Under the pieces are notes generated by a model. The model made no database searches. It saw nothing but the letters and a program-made list of their open reading frames with translations, and was not told the DNA's origin. Source: Priapulus caudatus (Eukaryota > Priapulida > Priapulimorpha > Priapulimorphida > Priapulidae). Taken from it: DNA of 64,000 bases. A program made the translations under genes and the position numbers. The DNA is taken from assembly GCF_000485595.1 (NCBI RefSeq), contig NW_014577320.1, forward strand, positions 127,271-191,270, read 5' to 3'. Below, in pieces: positions 56,883 to 64,000 of the stretch (positions within the stretch are counted from its first letter, which is position 1; each line of letters begins with the position of its first letter).

Positions 56883-59800
56883 CTGAAAATATAACGCATG
56901 TTGTTATATTATATTTAGGATCAGCACACCACGACACTAAAGTATTTTATTTTAAAATGACCGCGAGCAATGTTACACCATGCCCAAGAGACGGGAAAAC
57001 TTTAGGGGCAGAACTATGAATTCTGGAAGAAAGGATTCTGGTCTAATGCACTTGGAGAGGAAGGGTTAGGGAACCCCTTCCCACCGACTTTATTTTATCG
57101 AAATATGGTTGCAATCTGATGGTCTCTTGAGTATATATTTGCTATTTTGAAATATATTATTCTGGTTCAACTGAGATTTTTGTCAAGTACTTAAATAATC
57201 AGATATGCGGTAACATTGGGGGTTCCTAACTTCCTGGATCCCCAATGCATTTAGGGTTTTGCACACAACTCATTTTAAACTACAATTTTATACCTTCAGT
57301 TGCTGAGTGCTTTCATCAGAGGTAGAGTCGTTGGCACAGGCATTATGCTTAGGTGTAGATTCAGGCGATGCCATTTCAGCATCCTTTACACTCAGTCGAT
57401 ACAGGTCTCTTCTCACCTGGTCATACACTTCTATGCACGTGCGACGCACATCAAAATTGTACTCCTTCCCCAATGGAGTATCTTCATTGAAGATTGAGGC
57501 CAGGGTCCCTTTCAAATCCCGACTGTACTGTGACATCACACTATAGTGCACTCGGTCACACCGATAAAATGTGTGATGTTCGGTTACAGAGCGGTAGAGA
57601 GCTATGGCAGCACGCCGGGTAGGTAGTTTGAAGTGCAGCGAGTGATTTTGTGCAGAATCACCTTTCCAGACCAGATAAAGGTTGCACTTTGTTTGTGTTG
57701 CACTAACGATGCTGGTGTATGGTATTCTAAAAAAAGAAATGCGGATTTTTAATCCATGCAAACATTTTTCTGTTATTCGAATATTGACGATTGTTCGAAA
57801 TATTCACGTACTTGGTCACAGTTCAGTTTTCAATACATTATACGGTGATTATACCTGAGATAAACCTCATTTCTAACATTAACACTGTATTTACTAGTGT
57901 TTAGAATCAGCTGGAATTTCATAATCCAACTGATCAATAATCGATTATAATGATAATTTATTTGATCTAATCTAAAACCAAGAGATCTAGCCAATGTTTC
58001 CGTTGTATGTTTTTATTTAATGTTCACTGGTCACGGTCACTTTTTATTCTAGCTAAATTTGCACATTATGGCTCCAAAACTGTGTCTCCGAATATTTGTT
58101 TGTTTTCATTTCAGAATAAATGTTATTTAAAGGCTCACAATGCGCATCCAAACGCTAATTTCTCCAGTACTAGACTAGCAAATACTTCGTGGCATGCATA
58201 ATCACACTACCTTATGACAAAATAAACTCTAGTTCGCTCCGCATTTCACTGGCGCGTTGATCTTATAAAAGGTATTTTCGAAAATACTCCAATGTGTTGG
58301 AAATTCTCCGACATGTTTGTTGTAGCAGTTTCCCCAATCCCAAAGCAAGCCGTGCAGGGGTGCTGCGGGTACAGCGGGTACGGCGCAGGCACAAGGAATA
58401 ACAAACATGTGAACGTCCCCGTCACGCACTATCGAGGCTATGTCTGTTTGGCAAACAGTCGCTGGCGCCAGAATGGCAGTTTTCTCAGCCTCTTTCTTGT
58501 GGCTTTAAGCAAAACGCGGCCGGAAATGGGAGCAACTAGAGTTTAATTTGTCATAAGTAGTGGTGATTATGTCATGACACGCAAGTATTTGCTAGTCTAG
58601 TCTGGAGAAATTAGCGTTTGGATCGCAATTGTGAGGCTTTAAATCTGACGTCTACATTTTTCAGAAATCTTTAAATTTCAATTTTAATGTTCTGTGACAA
58701 TATAGACACATTATGCATATATAGACAATATGCATTCAAAATCTGAGAAACATATTCGAAGCTTTTTCTGTCATCTTTTCATGCAGTGCTTTTTGGCACG
58801 CAATATGTAATAACGCTAGCAGACTCCTTTTTCACAGGTCTTAACTATTAAAAGAATGATGATCAATTTTTTGTTTTCATAATCAATAATCTATTCAACA
58901 GAACATTCAATTTTAAAGTGATTACGTCACGAATTTCAAGCACCATCAAGTAGTACATATGTGGTGTTATTTGTACAAAATCAAAATGTATGAAAATACC
59001 AATTAGTTGTTTCTGTTTACTTTTATGCTTAATATACCTTCTTTAAATATGCCCTAATTTGCCGGTGAAAAACCGAGAGACGCCAGTACTGGCTAGTCTA
59101 CAGAGAGAACAGTGCTGGAGGAATAGTGTTAGACAACAGAAATTACCAAATCGTCTAGATTTTTGCAAATTTAACCAACGTAAAAACATTTTTATCAGGT
59201 GAGAGTTTGAGGATATATTTAGTAACGTTAGTTCTTACTTTTAATGTAAAAAAATGGCAATTTTTTTTTTACAAATTTTACCATAGAAAATTCGTGACGT
59301 AGTCAATTTAATCGATCATTGGGACATGACTGTCAGTGTCACTAGTATTTACATGTCAGAAGTGTATCCTATAATGATAATCATATATAAATGAAATAAT
59401 ACCTTTGTATGAAATCGAAGTTCTTGTCATACATGTTGAGGCCATCTGCTTTAACCCCCAACTGCCGTATGACACCACCCTCTAGAGTAACCTGATGAAA
59501 CTCCAAGCTAAACACTTCACAGTCCCATGCCAACTGTAATGATTCAATAGCATATAAACATGCTTGTTTCTATATCGTGACTTTCCTATAAAATGTGGTT
59601 AAAAGGTAGGCACGTGAAACATCAACAACAAAATGGTTGAACTGAGTATCACTGCCTCATTGTGTCTCATAACAGAGAATTCTGGCTGCTAAATAGGAAA
59701 TGGTGTAATTATAATTATAATAATGCCATAGGTTATTCCATATGAGTTTGATAAGTTAGTCATTTTCTATAGTAATACTATTAGTATAGTGTATGATATA

Positions 59801-60143
59801 GTAATAACAGTGGATTTTCATAATTTTCCACTAGACTATCGGCCAGTATTAATTTGTACAAAATAGATGTAAAATTGTAATTGGTACCTGAAGGAGTTTA
59901 TATTCAGACCTGCTTGAACCTAGTCCAGCTAAGTCCAAATGACAGGCTACGATCCTATCTATAATGTCTTCCGTGGCATTTGGCACCACCTGCAGGTATT
60001 CCTTGTGTGCAGCAGCACTGCAGTCACCAGTGGCAGCTTGTACGATTAGTGCTGCCATCTGTATAAGGACTTCAATGCCAACCAGGGGCAGATAGCGGTC
60101 GTGTGCCATAAGATCCTGACGCAGATGCAAGTAAAACTGGTGC
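56658..60143 (-). CDS. MYLIP: MYLIP/IDOL-type FERM-RING E3 ubiquitin ligase (3' four exons)
   Basis: In vertebrates MYLIP (IDOL) is a RING E3 ligase whose FERM domain binds the cytoplasmic tails of LDL-receptor family proteins and directs their ubiquitination. Four exons (256, 131, 433 and 225 nt) join in phase and give about 348 codons, against 445 aa in human. In order: FERM F2 lobe (YLHLRQDLM ... YKLLQ), start of F3 (LAWDCEVFSLEFH), F3 core (FYRCDRV, QYSRDLKGTLASIF, VRRTCIEVYDQVRRDLY), linker, and a C-terminal C3HC4 RING (CRVCMDE ... CPCGHAVCCDACAARC ... CPICRAD). The Ubl-like F1 lobe and start codon were not found up to 64000 and probably lie further right. Receptor targeting is known for vertebrate IDOL and is only inferred here. 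Confidence 0.94.
57294..57726 (-). CDS. MYLIP: MYLIP exon, FERM F3 core and linker
   Basis: HTFYRCDRVHYSVMSQYSRD and LKGTLASIF match human [20 protein letters not shown] and LKGHLASLF. A Ser/Thr-rich linker follows. Acceptor tttttag|A, donor CTGAAG|gtataa, phase 0. Confidence 0.95.
57727..59402 (-). other. MYLIP intron with an inverted-repeat element
   Basis: No coding sequence recognised. It contains imperfect inverted arms at about 58127-58240 and 58525-58645 (for example the GACTAGCAAATACTTCGTG-like segment and its complement) around a spacer of about 285 bp. At 59225-59310 there is an inverted copy of sequence also seen at 1290-1375. Confidence 0.6.
59403..59533 (-). CDS. MYLIP: MYLIP exon, start of FERM F3 lobe
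   Basis: LAWDCEVFSLEFHQV and VKADGLNMYDKNFDFIQ align with human YGIEWHSV and VGPEGISICKDDFSPIN. Acceptor cattacag, donor AAAG|gtatta, phase 2. Confidence 0.9.
59888..60143 (-). CDS. MYLIP: MYLIP exon, FERM F2 lobe
   Basis: The acceptor ctgtgcag|G is followed by HQFYLHLRQDLM, parallel to human RHIFFLHIKEALL. It ends RSEYKLLQ|gtacca like human SAEYQVLQ. Phase 1 in, phase 0 out. Confidence 0.93.
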
Positions 60144-60250
60144 CTGCACAGATAATAACCAAGAAAAGGAATTGGGATCAGAGAACAAAGTTAGTGTATA
60201 AATTAACATTCAGGTACATGGCGACTACTATAATTTATTAATTAACACCA

Positions 60251-61443
60251 ACAAGTGCCGCAGAGCGACAGCGCTCATCTAACGTCTACTGCGGTGACTC
60301 TGTGGTGGAGTGGTGGGATTCTAGTAAACCCTGTTAGTCCCAAATGTGTTCACATACACGCCGAAACAGTGGAATGCACAGGGATGGTATCAGGAACCTT
60401 CTCAAAGGAATGTTCGTTGGGATCGTTATGAAAGTTGCCACGAGATGGCGCGTACGTTTAAGTGTCTTCAGATTAAAGATGGAAGCTCCCATCATACGTA
60501 GTAGCAACAACTATTTGCAAGACAGAATAGGTAAGCACTCATCCATTTACCTACGCAAGCCTACAGGCTGCAATAGAGAGCTGCCACCTGTAACCAATTA
60601 ACGCAGGCAAAAACTACACAGTATCACCAACACATGCACTGGCAGTAGCCACTGGCAGTGGCATACGTTACATGTAACATACTGACAGTACAGAATGCCA
60701 TAGAAATTATACGATTTAAGGAGCATAAACTTTCTTTAACCAAATTTAGCTTTTGAAATTTCACTGTGACATTGTAGCCTCATACATCCAGGCATGTATA
60801 GATTCTACTAGCAAACCCGGCAGTCAAATTCTTTCTAACAGACAGTCAACAAATCCATGTTTAACCCTCCTCTTGAGGGTCAAAAGGTTATCTGACACTT
60901 ACTCTTCGCATGTCAGCAGAAAGTAGATTTCATGGTCCTTTCAATAATGCCATAAAAATGCTAGGTCACCGCTGAAACAAAAAAGTTTTTCAATCGCTCC
61001 GTCAGACCATGTCCTCAGAAAACGTCTAAAATCTGCCCTGTGCCCATTGACCTTTGACCTGTGACCTCCAATTTCGGCACAGTGATGGCTTTTCCTACCA
61101 TGATGCTATACACCAACTATCACGAGCCTAGGTCGAGCCGTTTAGATTTGTGCCGCAATTCTGCATTTCCTCCCTATACCTTAAGTTAAGGAGTGAATGT
61201 TCCCTTCTTTTACACCTCTTGACCTTTGACCTTTGACCCCCAGCTTCGACATCCCAACTCGTTTTCGGATTACCCCCCCACGTCCCGAATATCGTGACCG
61301 TACGTCGAGCGGTTAAGATTTGTGCCCAACTGTTGACGGACAGACGGACGGACGCTCGCACGGACGGACGCACGGACGGACGGACGGACGGACGATCATG
61401 CGATTCTACAAGCTGCATCTGACTATGTCAGATGAGCTAAAAA
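60251..61443 (+). mobile_element. Intact full-length pearl/Helentron-like element R1
   Basis: Best copy, about 1.19 kb. Left end ACAAGTGCCGCAGAGCGACA with GCGCTCATCTAACGT; a middle unique part; AAATCCATGTTTAACCCTCC; two tandem core repeats each starting near TTGACCTTTGACCT and ending GGTCGAGCCGTTTAGATTTG / CGTCGAGCGGTTAAGATTTG; an (ACGG)n tract; hairpin CATCTGAC-TAT-GTCAGATG; end AGCTAAAAA. Core repeats plus a tetranucleotide satellite plus a 3' hairpin fit pearl/DINE-1-like, Helentron-derived elements. No coding capacity. Confidence 0.75.
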
Positions 61444-61624
61444 TGTTACATCCACAAAACTATCATGGAAACCATGAAAATTTATGTGATTGGGATAAGC
61501 CAGTTCGTAGTTACAGTCTGCGCATGCACGAACTTTGCCACTATTTCTTCCGGGTCAGGTCGTTATATTTCGTATTTCGACCGCACAGTACACATACACA
61601 TGCATATGTGTCATTGTGATGCTA

Positions 61625-61785
61625 CAGTCTGCGTGTGCACGTACACGTGCGTACGTGTGTGCATGCGCACGTACACGTGCGTGTGTGTGTGCATGCGCAC
61701 GTACACGTGCGTGTGTCACGGTGTGTGTGTGTGTGTACGTGTGCACGTGTACATGTACGTGCGTGCGTGTGCACGTGTGTGTGCA

Positions 61786-61824
<39 letters not shown>

Positions 61825-62030
61825 ATGAGTGCACTGTGCTGCCACGTACAGGTGCGTGCGTGCATGCGTGCACACGTACACGTGCGTGCGTGTACACGGA
61901 CACATGCGTGCGTGTGCACGTACACGTGCGTGGGTGTTCACACGTACATGTACATGCGTGCGTGCGTACATGCGTGTGCACGTACACATGCGTGCGTGTA
62001 CACGTACACAGAATACATACATACCGTACG
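61625..62030. repeat. Long alternating purine-pyrimidine tract
   Basis: About 400 bp made almost wholly of GT, AC, GC and AT dinucleotide steps (GTGCGTACGTGTGCATGCGC type), with many CGTACACG palindromes. Overlapping long open frames on both strands arise from this composition and are not genes. Such tracts can adopt Z-DNA or cruciform structures. Confidence 0.9.
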
Positions 62031-64000
62031 TACTGAACCAAGAGTGCACGCCGCACTCGAGATTTCATCGATTTTTGTCACAAATGACCCGGTGACCTGT
62101 GACGTCACGCAATCCTTTGGCCAACTACGAACTGGCTTATTGGCATGACAATTTTTATATATTATCAGAACTGAGTGAGCTGCATTTTTTTGTTTTATGG
62201 CAGTGAAAAAATAACAGAAAAACTGCAGAGAATTTCACACTCTAAAAACTATGAAATATAAATCCAATGTTGCCTGCTGAACAGTGCTGTCTCCGAGGAT
62301 AAAGATTTTTCACCACCAATGGTCCCCATCTACCGCAAATGAAGGTTTTAACAAGTGGAAGGGGACCGTATATCAAATCTAGTAAAACGTAAAGCTAGTA
62401 AAAACAGTCAAAACAATAGTTTGCCAAATTTCCAAATTTTATATTGACGTTTATAATAATGCTGTTGCTGTTTGTTTGTTGATTTTGTTTTGATCATAGA
62501 GCAAAACTATATTTTATATGACTACCATAGATTTTAGTCTATTGCTCTGGATTGTATGCAATAAATTGGGTGCATGTATTATGTATGAGAAAATTGATTA
62601 AGGATGTTGGTTATGGTTTTTCTAATGTAAAATTTTAGTTTATATTAATTGAGTTATACGTAATAAATCATAGGTAGACTAAGGTCAGTACTACCTTACT
62701 GAATGGAAGGCAATTTCTAGTAAAAACTACCTTAGCTACACAGTAGAAAAAGTGAATAACATACAAAGTGACTACCGCAGAGTAATCAATACCAAAGCTC
62801 AACTCATCCAATCTAGTACCTTGTTGATTCCTGCAACAAGCGATGTGGTTCAACAAAGAATTTCACGCGCAGTCTCAGTCGGTAAGGGGGTGCTCCCTGC
62901 ACTTGTTTGCTCACTCTATTTCTTAGGTTCAACCATAGCTGTTCCTCTCGAGGGCCAGTGTACTGGAGCCCAAAGTAATCGACTTCTAATATGGATAGCT
63001 GCTTGCATACCTAGCAAACGATAATAAAAATGAATAAGTATATAAAATACAGGGTATAGAAATGTAAAATGAGTAAATCCAACAGGTTCTCCCCAATTTA
63101 AATTAAAGGATGTCGCCATGGTGGGTTGGACAGCCCGTATAGGTGCTTCTACATGCTCCCACACATGACCCCAGGACTCTATTTCGTTGGACAATTTGGT
63201 CTAATCAATCAACAGTCAACACCACCGCTCACACATAGGTTCACTCGTTGGCTATTAAAAACCAACTGACAGAGGTTGCTGTACTTTGGGTCAAGCGAAA
63301 CAGGCATTCAAACAGGTTTAGGGTAGCTTATTATGTAGCTCGAGATTACACATGATATAACACTATTCACTTTTCAGCCCAACTGCTATTATGTCATTAC
63401 TATTTGCCTATATCTTATAGGCTTGGCTCATTTAACATGAGCGAACAGCACAAGAAAATGCCCTCAACATAGAGGATCTTTAATAGCTCTATCTGTGTAG
63501 CCCTTTGCTTTGTCACTGGAGCGGTAACCAACAGGGCCACCCAGAGCCCAACAGAAGGACTACATGGGTACAGGATCTTGGCTACCCTATAGAGTGATGG
63601 TGACTGACATTATTCTTTGAGTAAGACGATTTTGTGTCAGTATAGCAGTCCGTCGAGAAATCACTTGGTTTTGTTTGGTCTGAAACTTAATGAATGGCCT
63701 AGATTGCAGGACAATGCACGGTCTATTTCAAAACTAACAACCCCCGTACTTCACGTTCTTTGCAGGACTTTAATGCTGTCATCCTTCCACCACCCACCAC
63801 TCAGCATTTCTTAGGCACATTCCTGTGATTTCTGAGTTGCCATCTCTGTCCATCAAAGTATTTATCATATCAAATTATGATATCTTATTTAGAATTCTGT
63901 GGTAAAATATTAGTGGCCAGTGTGAACTACTCTACCAGTGCATAGTAAAACAAATAATACCAGGAGTACATAAATAGATGTTTCTATCCATCTATTTCTG

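Larger units (their letters stand above)
60144..64000. other. Upstream of the MYLIP exons: repeats, no exon recognised
   Basis: Holds a full-length pearl-like element (60251-61443), a long alternating purine-pyrimidine tract (about 61625-62030), and otherwise AT-rich sequence. The FERM F1-lobe exons were sought on the minus strand and not found. The open frames at 62668-62856 and 62916-63194 show no FERM similarity. Confidence 0.6.

Noticed and set aside
61465-62148. Overlapping open frames up to 227 codons on both strands
   Set aside because: Produced by the alternating purine-pyrimidine repeat; every frame is open for compositional reasons.
62916-63194. Minus frame considered as the missing N-terminal FERM exon of MYLIP
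   Set aside because: No FERM F1 motifs (no DYFGLQ or WLNL block), and no joinable splice sites were seen.

Overview
The window is animal nuclear DNA: an AT-rich, transposon-dense stretch of an invertebrate genome, most likely marine. It holds parts of three conserved spliced genes. The evidence is GT-AG introns whose phases join consistently, proteins that align along their length with known metazoan families, and repeats typical of marine invertebrates (pearl/Helentron-like elements with a tetranucleotide satellite and a 3' hairpin, MITEs, and a GCDTT/CXC gene). I cannot name the species; mollusc, sponge or another marine group would all fit. There is one assembly gap, 22521-22545.

Layout. 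(1) 751-46389, minus strand: CASD1, the Golgi sialate O-acetyltransferase. I place nineteen exons. The last C-terminal exon or exons lie beyond base 1, and one short exon before the GDS motif was not found. (2) 46390-46728: a 339-bp interval between two divergent start codons, probably a shared promoter. (3) 46729-52764, plus strand: EXOSC7/RRP42, an RNA exosome ring subunit, complete in eight exons (296 aa). (4) 56658-60143, minus strand: the last four exons of a MYLIP/IDOL-type FERM-RING ubiquitin ligase. Its N-terminal exons were not found and are probably beyond base 64000. EXOSC7 and MYLIP converge on 52765-56657, where only two weak, unrecognised candidate exons were seen.

Most of the rest is mobile DNA inside CASD1 introns. 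A 17.5-kb intron (9791-27250) carries a segmental duplication: about 10.66-13.41 kb recurs at about 18.59-22.26 kb. The second copy is full of single-base indels and ends near the N gap, so it looks like unpolished long-read sequence. The same intron holds a nearly intact GCDTT/CXC gene broken by one in-frame TGA, several non-autonomous elements and long GT/GA microsatellites. Two large palindromic elements (4503-5601 and 5661-6670) sit side by side in another CASD1 intron.

The three genes have unrelated jobs (glycan modification, RNA decay, receptor turnover), and apart from the probable shared promoter I see no sign that they work together. I found no convincing new multi-gene system. The observations most worth following are the dispersed pearl-like family whose core repeats each carry nuclear-receptor DR1-type half-sites, the palindromic element with an open reading frame kept in both arms, and a coding-like 75-nt block only 16 nt from a CASD1 exon.
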